From Euglena gracilis (lineage: Eukaryota > Euglenida > Euglenophyceae > Euglenales), in NCBI GenBank assembly GCA_039621445.1, contig CP154955.1, forward strand, positions 27,112,029 through 27,176,028: 64,000 nucleotides of DNA. Reading direction: 5' to 3'. The notes under the pieces were generated by a model. The model was not told the DNA's origin and ran no database searches. It was given only the letters and a program-made list of their open reading frames with translations. How positions within the stretch are numbered: position 1 is the stretch's first letter; every line of letters begins with the position of its first letter. The position numbers were made by a program, and so were the translations under genes. Of this stretch, positions 44,701 through 54,719 are shown piece after piece.

Positions 44701-46395
44701 TCAGGTCCACCGATTATTTGCATACATACCCATGCTGACAAAAAATGTAAACCCTGGATAAAAATCTCGCTACTTGGACCTTCAATTAACGCAATGCACC
44801 ATCACAGCATACTGCAAATCCAAAAGTGCTGAATGCTGACAAGATGAAATTCCATAGAGCCAATGAATGCTTCACTTTTACAATGTGAGAGTATTCCGTT
44901 TGTGGATTCCAACATTGACGTGGGAAATGGGGGGTTGGGGGGGGCAACTTCCCCGACGTTCCCCAATAACTCTTCGCTTTCCCAAACTTTTTATCTCTTG
45001 CCCAAGAAAGTTTGAACCTTGTTTCGGAATTCTTGACCATTTTTTGGCTTTCTGACCAAAAGAAACCATTACCGTCTTGCCGCCTCCGGAGCTCACCCTC
45101 ACTAACCCCCATTGTCCAGTTGGGGGGGATGAGGGTGGGGGCTTTCCAGCCAGCAGCCATTCTCCAGCCTCGGACCCCTCCCGAAATATATATAAACCAG
45201 GGTTCAACTTTCAGAATTGTTCCGACAATTCCCCCCCCCCCATCGTCTTGTACACCTGCCCCTCGGACCCCACCAGACAATGGGGGGGGGACAGGGAAAA
45301 GGCTAAGGACAGTGGGGGGGATAGCAAATGACAACGGCATTTTTATGGTGTTGGAAAGACGGTGGTACAATGCTGACCTTGAAGGTTGAAGGGGAGCCCA
45401 AGTGGCAGTTCTTTTGGTGAGCCACTTGAGTATGTAGAATCATAAAACAGTTTTTGGCAAACCTGGCAATCGAAGATATTCTTTGTATTTGAGTTTTTCA
45501 AAGAAGAATAAAGAAAAAGTTTTTACGAGGGTTTGGGTTGGGGGCAAAATTTGGAATGTTGTTTGAGAGGGCACTCCAACAAACCATCACATCTTCTCAA
45601 GTCAGATATTTTATTTTGGATCGTTGCTGAAAAAGATCCAATTTTGCGTGAAAATGCACCTCAATTTGGGTATGTTTTTGGGGGTATTATTTTCCAAGGG
45701 GTTGCTTCTGGAGGCATTTTGACGAGAAGGTGATGCTTATTCAAATACTTTCTAAGCGAAAAAAACTTTGCTTTTTGGTGGGAAAGAAAACATTCCCGAA
45801 ACAGGGGCTGCCAAAAAAGCACCACAATTGAAAGCCTTGGCTTGCCACTGAACAAATCCCATTTCAGCAATAAAAAAAAGAGAAAGAATGCAGCAAAAAA
45901 TACCGGGTTTCGCACAGGATTTTGATTGTTGGAAGCTTTTTCTGTCAATTGTCTCGGGGGTGGCCATTTCGTCATTATTTGAGACCCCCCCCCAGTGCCC
46001 AATCCCCAATGCCCAGTTGAAGGTTTTGCACACAACAGAAATCGACCTCTTTGGTCGGAAGAATGCCAACAGAAATGCAACAAGACAGGTCTTTATAGAA
46101 GATGGACTTTGTTCATTTGTTCGTCCTAAAGTTGAAAAGGACAAGAATAACTGTATGGAAGACTCTCGATTGGCTTGCAGCTCTTCATCAGCAACGGCCC
46201 AAGGAACACATACAAAACATACACCACCCCGCAAATGATCGGGAAACTGTAAGTTTCCTTCGACCATGTCCAGGTATCATGACAGTCAAAGACATCAAAA
46301 TAATCACGCAAACCTGTGGGGAGTGGAAGGAATGTGCAAGGCAGTGAAAACATACCTGGTAAGCCCCCGTCCTCCGTTTTCAAAGGTGTTTGCAT
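32229..46395 (-). CDS. ELO-family fatty acid elongase (3-ketoacyl-CoA synthase type), 8+ exons
   Basis: Exons on the minus strand: 46356-46395 (ATG at 46395, in-frame TGA just upstream), 46152-46313, 44813-44874, 44066-44117, 40476-40535, 39508-39628, 38745-38844, and exon 8 present four times (first met at 36154-36275; also 34862-34983, 33668-33789, 32229-32350). All proposed introns are GT-AG and phases match throughout; intron 1 is 42 bp. Hallmarks: GPLLMKSCKP, LALWNFILSAFSTFG, GFHYVVC, KFTEIFDT (KxxExxDT), HWWHH (HxxHH box), HSVMYFYY (HxxMY) and TTLQLSQM (QxxQ). These enzymes are ER membrane proteins that condense malonyl-CoA with acyl-CoA. Exon 7 holds an in-frame TAA eleven codons past the box start, so the gene may be broken. 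Exon 4 lacks the usual RTVP-like motif and exon 5 has a weak acceptor. Confidence 0.82.
32580..32822 (+). repeat. (TAA)n-rich AT array
   Basis: Imperfect AATAAT repeats between macrosatellite core 1 and the CCT array. Similar arrays at 34020-34245 and 36490-36660. Confidence 0.95.
32823..33470 (+). repeat. (CCT)n array, about 640 bp
   Basis: Nearly pure CTC/CCT trinucleotide repeat, polypyrimidine on the plus strand. Followed by (TAATAC)n at about 33500-33611. Poly-Gly or Arg frames through it are artefacts. Confidence 0.97.
33668..33789 (-). CDS. ELO exon 8, copy 2
   Basis: 122 bp, phase 0 start, two bases left at the end, identical in translation to copy 1 (VMYFYYGL...TTLQLSQMAVG). Acceptor CGTCCCCAG and donor ACCAG|GTTGC are conserved. 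Confidence 0.8.
34247..34590 (+). repeat. (CCT)n array
   Basis: Pure to near-pure CCT repeat in macrosatellite unit 3, followed by (TAATAC)n to about 34800. Confidence 0.97.
34862..34983 (-). CDS. ELO exon 8, copy 3
   Basis: Same 122-bp exon with intact splice sites and translation. The sequence upstream in gene direction (35160 on) differs from the other copies. Confidence 0.8.
35215..35700 (+). repeat. (AAG)n/(AAT)n mosaic array
   Basis: Interspersed GAA and TAA trinucleotides. No gene. Confidence 0.95.
35700..36095 (+). repeat. (CCT)n then (TAATAC)n arrays
   Basis: CCT repeats to about 35885, mixed sequence, then TAATAC repeats at about 35960-36095. Confidence 0.95.
36154..36275 (-). 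CDS. ELO exon 8, copy 4 (nearest to exon 7)
   Basis: Same exon, but GTG to GGT changes the AVG triplet after QM to AGG. Being the first copy met by a transcript from exon 7, it is the default splice partner if order decides. Confidence 0.8.
36660..37960 (+). repeat. 1.3-kb polypyrimidine tract in ELO intron 7
   Basis: Almost uninterrupted C/T on the plus strand (CTC, CCT, CTCT mixtures), homopurine on the other. Long Arg/Glu frames through it are artefacts. Confidence 0.95.
38165..38410 (+). repeat. GACAG minisatellite in ELO intron 7
   Basis: Imperfect repeats of GGTTGGCCGGTACCAGGG and CCCTGACAGTTTCC, with the inverted repeat CCTGTCATGACAGG at about 38210. Followed by (GAA)n at 38505-38580. 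Confidence 0.8.
39640..40470 (-). other. ELO intron 5 (between exons at 40476 and 39628)
   Basis: Donor AACTCAG|GTTCC at 40476/40475 and acceptor CATCTTACAG before 39628. No gene or repeat recognised inside except G-runs near 39730. Confidence 0.6.
40536..44065 (-). other. Large ELO intron 4
   Basis: 3.5 kb of low-complexity DNA. Contains G/C-run repeats built on GGGTCGGACCCCC and GGTCCGGACCCCC (43120-43560), and an unrecognised open stretch on the minus strand at 41983-42243. No gene assigned. Confidence 0.5.
44875..46151 (-). other. ELO intron 2
   Basis: Donor CATACA|GTTATTC at 46151, acceptor GTAAAAG before 44874. No internal gene. G-runs near 44930 and 45230. Confidence 0.55.
46314..46355 (-). 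other. ELO intron 1, 42 bp
   Basis: Begins GTATGTTTTC and ends ACTCCCCACAG. Removing it joins a 13-codon first exon to the membrane-spanning exon 2 in frame. Confidence 0.75.
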
Positions 46396-48472
46396 TCAGT
46401 TTCCCACACGTTTGAAGGAATTTCAAAAAAAACATATCATGAATATTCTTGGTGGACTGAAATAAATATCACCTTTTGATGTCCTGTCCCCTGCCCTGAG
46501 AGTACCTGGGACTCCCTGCCTGAACCCCCACCCCCTACAAGGAAGGGTATGTTCACCAACGGCGACGGGGGGGGGGACCCTGGAAATGAAAACACCACAG
46601 TCGCCACATCGGAGCAGCATCATCAGCCAACTCCGGCAAGGTGGCACTGAATGGCGACACCTGAGCCAGCGAAACACAACTCAAACCACAGACCACCGGC
46701 GAACAAGGCATGGCCTCACAAGGTCTTTGTGCTTCGCCTTCGGTGTCCATTCCTCCCTGGTCAGTATTACTCGAGGGATGCGAATCCCCCAAACAGCTGC
46801 TTAAAAAAGAAGAAGAGTTGCCCTAAACCGCGATGACTTTTGCGTAATGCATTAACTGCAACTGATATTTTCATTTGACATTTTTGCACCACGTACTGGG
46901 AGAAAATCACCTCAATAAAAAGACGCAGGAGAAATGTTCCTGGAAAACAAAAATCTGTCGAAAAAAATGACGAATCTCGTATTATCACCACCCAAAATTT
47001 CTCCAGATCCGGTTCCCGCCCCAAGCAGGCTGGAGCATTGGTGCCCCCAGCAGAACCACAAAACCTTGTTCAAAACCTGTCACAAAATGCAAGCAGGAGG
47101 AAGGAAGCCCAGCACCGTCAAGATGCACCCGTCACCAGCAAGGCTGGAGGACCACGCAGCGCACCCCCGGCCGCAGCCTGATGGCAATACCTCCGGCGAG
47201 GAGGGGTCAGAGGAAAGTGCCCCCCGGGCTTGCCGTGCTCGAGCCGAAGGGCAGAAAAGTGCCGGAAGAGTGGTGGAGGCAAGAGTGCAGTGGCGGCGGC
47301 TACATGGACTTCTTGCTGTCCTCCGGTTTGGGTTCCCCGGTTCGTATTTCGCGCCAAGGCCTGGTGCTGTCCTGGGAGCTGGGCTAAAGGATTGGCCAAG
47401 CCGGTGGTACACTCCCTTCAGACCCTGCCTGCTACGCTTTTCGGCAACAAAAAGCAGCTATTTTACCATTGCCCTCTCCCCAAGGGGCCAACTTGTAAAT
47501 AATGATAACACCCTACAAACTCATTTTCAACACCCACAACAACAACAAACAAATTTCGGGACCAAAGGGTTCACCATCACATGAAATTGTCAAACTCAAA
47601 AATTGACCCCAAAAATACCTTGCCTGGAGTTCCTCCGAGCTTTGATCCTTTTTTTTGCAAACTTTCGGCTTCGTATTCTTTGTTCTTCTGCACAGCAGAT
47701 GCAACAGGTTATTGTGCAGACATGTTAGGGCAGCAATACATATTGGGATAAAAAATCATGGGGTGCATTGCAAGCAGGGCCTAAGCTTACCAGACCCGAA
47801 ATTTCAATGAACTCCTCAATCCCAGTGGTCCAAAAAACCTGATCCCACAGAATCGACCATTCTCCATGAAATGGGAGCTTCAAGGAGAACCACTGGAAGG
47901 AAATCCCCCCCAAAATAAGACCCACATTTTATTGTTGAGTCTGTTGCTGGAAACCTCTAGGGCCAGGGGGGTCCTATTTTTCTTTGGTGTTTTCCTTGAC
48001 CGACCCAGGCCCGAAAAAAACACCATCTTCTAGGTTCCCCAAAGCACTAAAATTCTTCGCTTGGCGCTTCACGCCATATGCAAATTGGTACAATTTGACA
48101 ATTACCATTTTTTTTGGGATCTCTAAAAGATTAAGAAATTTAAAATATCATCATCATTTTGTGTCGAAAATTGGGTCTTTTTTTGTGTAATTTTGCAGGA
48201 AAGGTTTCTGTCCCCAGCGCTTCGCACCGTCAAGGAGGTCTTAAATTATTTGAGGGGGTAATTATTTCTTGGATTTTGGATCAGTCCAGTTATCTTGAGG
48301 GTTTAAAATTTTAAAGCAAAAATAATATTTTATTATAAACATGGAAGCCATCAGGGTAAATCTGCAGAATGCACAAATGCCAACAGAAATTGAGAATTCT
48401 GAAAGCAATAGGGAGTAATAAAATTCATTGAAACGGGGTGAAATGGGGAAAGCAACACTGCTGGTGCAATGG
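46396..48472. other. Unresolved region upstream of the ELO gene
   Basis: A GC-rich patch at 46934-47584 is open on the plus strand for 216 codons and partly on the minus strand. A minus frame at 46553-46792 is also open. None has a recognisable domain. The intergenic sequence just upstream of 46395 would hold the ELO promoter, but I see no clear core element. Confidence 0.3.
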
Positions 48473-48662
48473 CTATGGCCACGCCTTGGCAAGCCGCCAC
48501 AGTACGACCCCAACAGCCACCAAATGCAACAGCACCGCCGAACCGACGAAGGTCCACACCGGGTCCAACTGGAACAGAGAGTCGACCAGCATGGATGGTA
48601 CTGCGGTGTGGGAACGAATTGCTGGCCGCTTCAAATGGAAGGGATTCTTCTTGGGATGGTTG
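48473..48662 (-). CDS. Candidate terminal exon, C-terminal transmembrane segment
   Basis: The frame ends in TAG at 48473. The last 25 residues read FVGSAVLLHLVAVGVVLWRL followed by AKAWP, a single hydrophobic helix at the C-terminus. Codons look used (balanced, C/G-ending). A pyrimidine-rich stretch ending in CTGAG precedes 48662 as a possible acceptor. May belong with the candidate exons at 50818, 54394 and 56473. Function unknown. Confidence 0.35.
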
Positions 48663-50817
48663 CTCAGACGTTCCGCCAGGGGGGAGGGAGAAAAAAATCC
48701 TTTAACACCATACATCCATGGAGCAGGCTTGTATGGGAAGCCTGAAGGGGTGGGGCTCTCCACCTCTGTCAGACTAAATGATCTTGGTGGTGTTACATTT
48801 CACAAATTATCAGTGGGCCAAAGATCGTCCAAAAAAGCTCCAGGTGGAAGCCGAGTGGGAGCACAAACATGACAGGGAAATTAATTATGAAAAATTTTGA
48901 TCTGGGAGAATTGATGATGGGGAAACTCGACAACGAGAGGAATTGCTTTTCAATGGAGGTTCGTTGGCAAAAAGTGTTTCAAAATGGTTGAGGTTGAACT
49001 GTTGTGACCTCTACGCATATTTCATTAACCCCCTCCTCACTTTGGGTTTTCGAGAATCATCCCCAGGGGTTGACATATTGGGTTGCTAATGTTTGGCACG
49101 TCGCTTCCTTCTGCCGCTGGGATGTCATTTTAACTAAATTCCCTCATGGAATCCTACTGGAGTTGCTTATATTTGGTTGTCCGGCCAATAGCGGCCAAAA
49201 GGTTGCTTATATTTGGGGGTAGCATGAACTACGTTGTATTTGGGGGGTTGCCCTTAGATATGTCAAAATCGATGAACTGGACGTTGAGAACAAGAAAAAA
49301 AACGGAGGGATAATGGTACAAAAAGATGACGTTATGAAACAGGGGAAAAAACGATGCAGTTGCCAAATAACGCCCCTCTGGATATTACTGCTATTCAGTG
49401 GAGACCTCTTTGAAACGAGACATTTCTTCTGTTCCTATAAAAACAAGAGAAATCTTTCAACTCTCTTCTTTTGAATTAGATTGCCTCAAAAATTCAATCA
49501 TCATGTGTTTTCCTGGGCTTGGGTTCTTTAGGCGTTTTTGATAATTTTAAACCACAAGGCAAAAAATACACTGACAAAAAAAGTGGAAAATGGCAGACCA
49601 TGCTTGTGCTTACCAACCGGGGGGGGTGGGTGCTATAGGGTGCCTGCTCCTAGCAGGCACACCCCCCGGGGGGGATAGGGGTCCAGGGGGGGGACCTAGA
49701 AAATTTTCATTGAAAATGGCCTTTTCCGCCCCCCCCGTCGGAGGGGGGTGCCTGCTAGGGGCAGGCACCCCCCAAAACCCTACCCCCCCCCTGGGGGAGC
49801 GTCGGATCGGGTGCCCTGGGGTGCCTGCCCCTAGCATCCCCCCACCCCCACGTGGGGTAGGCACCAGACTAAGCACAAGCCTGTGGCAGACCTTAGGGAA
49901 TTCATTTCGCAAGCTTGGTTTTCCAGGAACAGTTTAAATAAAATAAAATTCAAACAAAAATCAAATTTTGCACAATCTCTCCCTGCTGTTTTAAGATGGG
50001 TGGTGTCCCCCCGGGTACTGGATTGTTTGCAAATATTCATAGACTTGGCATCACTGTCACCAGGGGTTGGGAAGAAGAAGGAAGAGAAGCAAAGGAAATA
50101 TTTGGGTGGATTGGGGTGAGCAATGAGCGGCGGGGGAAGAGAGATTGGTGACGGTATCGCAGAAGGCAGCAACGACGTGCCTGCCTTCCCGCCAGGTCAT
50201 CCACGCAGACGCGAACACAATTGCGGACCGCCTTCACTTCGCGAAATTGCGTGATTCCGGCACTATGCAACCCATTTTGCAATTCCAATTTGGCATCGAG
50301 TGAAGTGGGATTTCTGGCACAAATGTGCCTGCCCCCGCTCCAAGCCCCCCCCCCAAAACACCTGTGGACCAATGCAAGGAATCACAAGGTGTGGTTGCTG
50401 GTGGCAGCCTGTGCGCGAAACTCAATACGGGGGGGGGGGCGAAAATGTGAAGTTGAAAAAATGAAACCCTCAAAATAAACGCAAAAAGTGAAATTGCATA
50501 AACCCTTCAGCCCCTTTGCTGGAGAGGAATTTTGGTGAAAGAATGTAATACAGTTTGTTGACCAGCAAAATTTGCAATACAGAATTAGTTGACTAAATAA
50601 ATTGAGAAAAATTTGGTCTCAGGGGAAAATAGGGGCAAATTGGAGAATTTTTTCATAATAAAAAAAATACCTCCAGCAGAATGAAAAATCTTCAGGGAGC
50701 ACAGGAAAAATAAAACACAAAAAAAGTGTTTGTGACCCCCCCCCTAAAATGAAACAGACCGCTGAAACAAGGCATTCGTTGAATGGGCCACCTCCGCAAC
50801 TGCTGCCTGGAACTCAC
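48663..50817. other. Low-complexity region with an inverted repeat
   Basis: GCTTGTGCTTA at about 49600 and its complement TAAGCACAAGC at about 49869 bound 280 bp of G/C-run DNA with GGTGCCTGCT...AGGCACC palindromes, possibly a MITE. A minus-strand open stretch at 50037-50372 is not recognisable. Confidence 0.4.
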
Positions 50818-50909
50818 CATCACCGAGTTTCAAACGAATGCCTCCACAGAAAACCCCCTCAGAAAGATCCGAGACGGCACTACGCCGTTCCCTCTTAAAC
50901 TTCAAAAAT
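50818..50909 (-). CDS. Candidate internal exon, unknown protein
   Basis: Acceptor ACTGAGACTCAG before 50909 and strong donor GATG|GTGAGT at 50818. The frame between reads FLKFKRERRSAVSDLSEGVF and continues GGIRLKLGD. No family recognised. Confidence 0.4.
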
Positions 50910-52386
50910 CTGAGTCTCAGTTGGGGTTGGGTTGGGGGTTGGGTGATAGCTCGCAAATGTTTTTGTCCATCATTCTGTTGTTTCTGTTATGTATATGGTT
51001 TTCTGCTCTGTTCCGTTTTACGAATAAAAAGATTATCATTCTCATTATCATATCTCATTATCATTCTGCGATGGGTGCAGTATGCACTTCAGGAAATCCC
51101 TTTCATTCAATGGGTTTGGCCTACAAGGATGACCCTGCGAAGCTAACATGGATGCATGACCGAGGTGTATTAGCAATGCAAACAACCACGGATTCCGCAA
51201 CCCACAAATCTTGCGACAGGGGGGAGGGGAGCTCAGTCAATGAAACATGACACGCCAATGTGGGTCTGGGTGATCAGAGCTCCATTTCCGGGAGTTTTTG
51301 TGGTTTTCGACGAGGAAATTTTATAATAAAAACCCCTAAAAAAACATCATTTTTTGGCCTAACCCCTAAAAAACATCATTTTTTTGGCCCTATTTTACAC
51401 CTTTTCTTGAAAACCCTTCATTTTTCTTCTTAAAAAAAATGAAGGGTTTTTTTTTAACCCTTCATATCATTATTTTCTTGCTCAGCCCAGCTGTGCCCAC
51501 CCCAACTTTATGTTTGGCCAGGTTTCGGGTGCCATCCGGGTCCAGATTGTGGGTTGTGGGGGGTCTAGCAATCACCCTTTTTCAGCCAGCACCTTATTTG
51601 CCATCTGGCCGGCTGTCCCCACAATTCTCAATACATTTTCATTGTTCTTTATCTCAGGCATCCTTGCCCCATTTCTGGGCCAGAGATTGGTATTTCTGGC
51701 AGATTCCAAGGGAAATGCTTCACCAACGCAGCCAAGTGGGTTGTTGTGGGGCTAGTGCTATGCCTGGTGGGGTGCTTTCACTCGACCCAGCGTCAGGAAT
51801 AAGGTGTTGGCTGGATGGATGGCTACAGATTCAGATTAAAGAAATACCCTGGTTGTGAGGTACTGTGTTTAATTATTTTGGTCTTAGAAACATTAACAAC
51901 GCTGACATTAAAAACAGAAGAAATTTTCCAATATTCAGAATTCCTGAAGCTCCAGCAACAACCACGAAAATGAGATCTTGGTCTCACTCTCAGTGTCGAA
52001 ATATCTAAAAAAAAAATCCCGGTGTGGACGGCTTCCAATTTGAGAGGTATGATTTGGACACTGGGTGGGGGCGCTCTCTGGGAACCCTATGCGCCCTCCT
52101 CACTCCAAACACCATATTGGCATTGCTTTGCAACAAAGAGGGAACATAGACGGAAACAAAACACATCAACTGTACGGCAAATGTCATGAACAAGAGCGGC
52201 GTGGGGGTGGTAGGTCACGGGAGGTAGGGTGGCGTTGGTTGGGTCGAGGCCGGCCATGGCTGGCCGCGGCCCAACCACTTCGGATTTTGAAACCAAAAAA
52301 TTGGGACTTGTTGTGCCGCGGCCACCCAACCACAACAGATCCAGCGACCGAAGCAGAACTGCACCGCACAATAGCGGGATAATTTG
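50910..52386. other. No gene recognised
   Basis: AT-rich and repeat-derived DNA. At 51320-51470 there are repeats of CCCCTAAAAAACATCATTTTT. At 52205-52240 GGTCACGGGAGGTAGG is inverted relative to CCTACCTCCCGTGACA at about 52722. Confidence 0.4.
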
Positions 52387-52498
52387 ATAAATTGCTGCCC
52401 AAAAGAGCCGCCCAACTAAGGTTAATAATAATACACATGGAGGGACCCTCGCTCGGGTGCCCCCATGTTTTCAACCCAGGTTGGGCGGCTCTTTGGGT
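52387..52498 (+). mobile_element. Short MITE-like inverted repeat, about 112 bp
   Basis: CCCAAAAGAGCCGCCCAAC at the left and GTTGGGCGGCTCTTTGGG at the right are inverted copies differing by one base. No coding capacity. Target duplication not clear. Confidence 0.6.
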
Positions 52499-53678
52499 GT
52501 GCTTAGTACCCTGTAGAGCAATATAATGACGTTGAGTGGGAAGGGTTCAACTGTTTGCATGAGAATCTGAAACCTAACCCTACTCCTTCAAAAAATGCCA
52601 GAAAATATTTTTTGCGATCACCTTTTGCAGTGTGGTTGTGGCCGCGGCCTGCCGCGACTGGCCGCGGCCCAAACAAAATACTATTTTGGTTGGCGGCCGG
52701 CCGCGGCACCCACCTCCCCCGAACCTACCTCCCGTGACATCCTACCCGCGGCGTGGGACGGGTCGGGGTCAGTGCCATGCGACTCACATCCACTCATCGG
52801 ATGGGGCTAGCGCAGGGCCGAGGCCAGAGACGGCCGCATCGGGGCTCCGTTGCGTGGCCAAATACCGTCAGGTCAGGGGTTTTTTTTAAGACCGGGGGGG
52901 GGAGGGGGGGGTCAGCACCTACCCTTCCACCCTCAGGGGTCCCGGGGGGGGTCCCGGGGTAACCCCCCACTTTTGCCCGAAAATGCTAAAAATGGCACCT
53001 TTTCAAAATTTTCGGCACCAAAAAAGATATACCCACCAGTCCCTACCCCCACCCCCCCCGGGGGGAGGGGGGTCCAAGACTAAAAAAAAAAATCCCTGCG
53101 TCAGGTAGACCTCCACCGCCCCTGTTCGGCCCACCCCGAGGCCCATCGACCCGTTCCGCACACTCCTGCCAGGCCGTCCCTGGGTCTGGTTGAGTCGGAG
53201 GCGGGCCGGGGCCAGGGGGTTGGCCGGGGTTCGCGGCAGGGGCACGGCGTCCGTGGGCGGCGGCTGCCACCGCCGGGCGGGGGAGGGGGACCGCGGGTCC
53301 AACATGGGCAGGGCTCAATTTAAAGGCTGGTGGGGTGGGTCGGACCCCTCTCTGGTCCAGGAGGGGGGGTGGGGGGTACAACAGGGGGGGGGGAATTGAT
53401 ATCGGAGGCCTTCGGAAAAATTGCGGAAAAATTGCGGAAAAATTGATATCGGGAACTGACTAACAGGCCTTGAACAGGCCATGCACCAGATTATATCCTT
53501 TCCTTCTGTGCCCAGTGGAATTTGAAAAGGTTCATCTGAAGAGATGATAAATGAAACAGCTGAAATCAATGGTCTGAAAAACCTTTGAATTGCAACATGC
53601 GTCTTGACGCTGGCATTGAACAATACTTTGCTGCTGCTTCACCCCCACGCCCTTTCCCTCTCTTTCTTTTGTTGGCAG
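52499..53678. other. GC-rich repeat-derived region
   Basis: Contains GGCCGCGGCC-type palindromes (52620-52700) and G-run repeats with GGTCCGGACCC/GGTCGGACCC (53330). No gene supported. Confidence 0.4.
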
Positions 53679-53792
53679 GTGCACCTGTGAGAGAAATTGG
53701 TAAACTGGGGAGGGGGAAAACAACAAAACAAAATAGCACACCTGTTGATCCATTTGAAGAATGGCTTGAACTCATTGCATCTTCCATCTTCG
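53679..53792 (+). CDS. Candidate internal exon (plus strand), unknown protein
   Basis: Acceptor TTTCTTTTGTTGGCAG before 53679. The frame reads APVREIGKLGRGKTTKQNST and continues DPFEEWLELIASS. Possible donor G|GTGGTGG. No homology recognised; low confidence. Confidence 0.22.
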
Positions 53793-54393
53793 GTGGTGGA
53801 AAAAAAAATTCTGCGAAAAAAATGGGAAAAAATTGCGGGAAAATTGCGGAAATTGCGGAAAAAATGCGGATATCAATCCCCCCCCCTTGGTACACTCCCC
53901 CACAGCGGCGCATTCCGGCTGACTGAATTTCAGCCCAGCACAAAGCGCCGGGCCAAAAAAGTTAGATCCCCCAAAATGGCCAAAAATGCCATTTCGGGCA
54001 CTTTTGGGGCAAAAAGCTGTCCAAAATGCAAGAAAAATGTGGCACGCAGCACCAGAAGAAAAAAACTTGCCTTTTTGGCGGATACCACCCCAAAAGGGTG
54101 GTCCGGACAGGTGAGGTGCGGTCCGGACCCCCACTGGTCCAGGAGTGTGGGGGGGCACTTAAACCCCGTACCCCCTCCCCATATCGAACCCTGAACTTGG
54201 GGCCGTCCGCCCGGCGGGGCTCTTTGGAACTGGCGCGGGGGCCCGGGGCACGGCCCCGCCCGCCCGCGTTGGCGTCCCGACGCCGGGGGCCCGGCTGGCG
54301 GCAGGCGCACACATTTCGGCTAAGGCACGGCTGGAGTACCCTTCATGAACCCCAACCCAACCAGCTCCTTTTTTTGAGTACCCTCCCACTCAC

Positions 54394-54719
54394 CAGCCTT
54401 TGCCCAGTGTGGGAGTCGACCTTTACCTCCCCACACACCACCCAAGGTCGGCAAAGCCTCCTCACAATTACCGCCAAGTGGGTCAACAACCCCCTCCTCC
54501 CCGGACCAGCCTTTCCCCTTTTCCCCGTTCTGGGGGGGCAGGGACCAAATGCACACTGCCTTGGCAGCGGAGCAGCGGCCTGCGGAACGGTGTCCGTCTG
54601 CCGGGGGGCAGCGTCCTCCTCGAAATCGTCGCCCACGGCCCGGGCCACCACGCTGGACCAGCCCCGGGGCTGGGGGCAGGGGTCGCTCTCCTCCACCCCG
54701 GGCACCGCACACAGAATGC
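54394..54719 (-). CDS. Candidate exon joined in phase to 56473-56644, unknown protein
   Basis: Acceptor CCCACCCTCCATGCAG before 54719 and donor GGCTG|GTGAGT at 54394. Its start phase (two bases) matches the one base left by the upstream exon. The translation is Pro/Ala-rich with an acidic patch (AVGDDFEEDAAP). Very GC-rich, and open on the other strand too, so strand choice rests on the splice sites. Confidence 0.35.
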
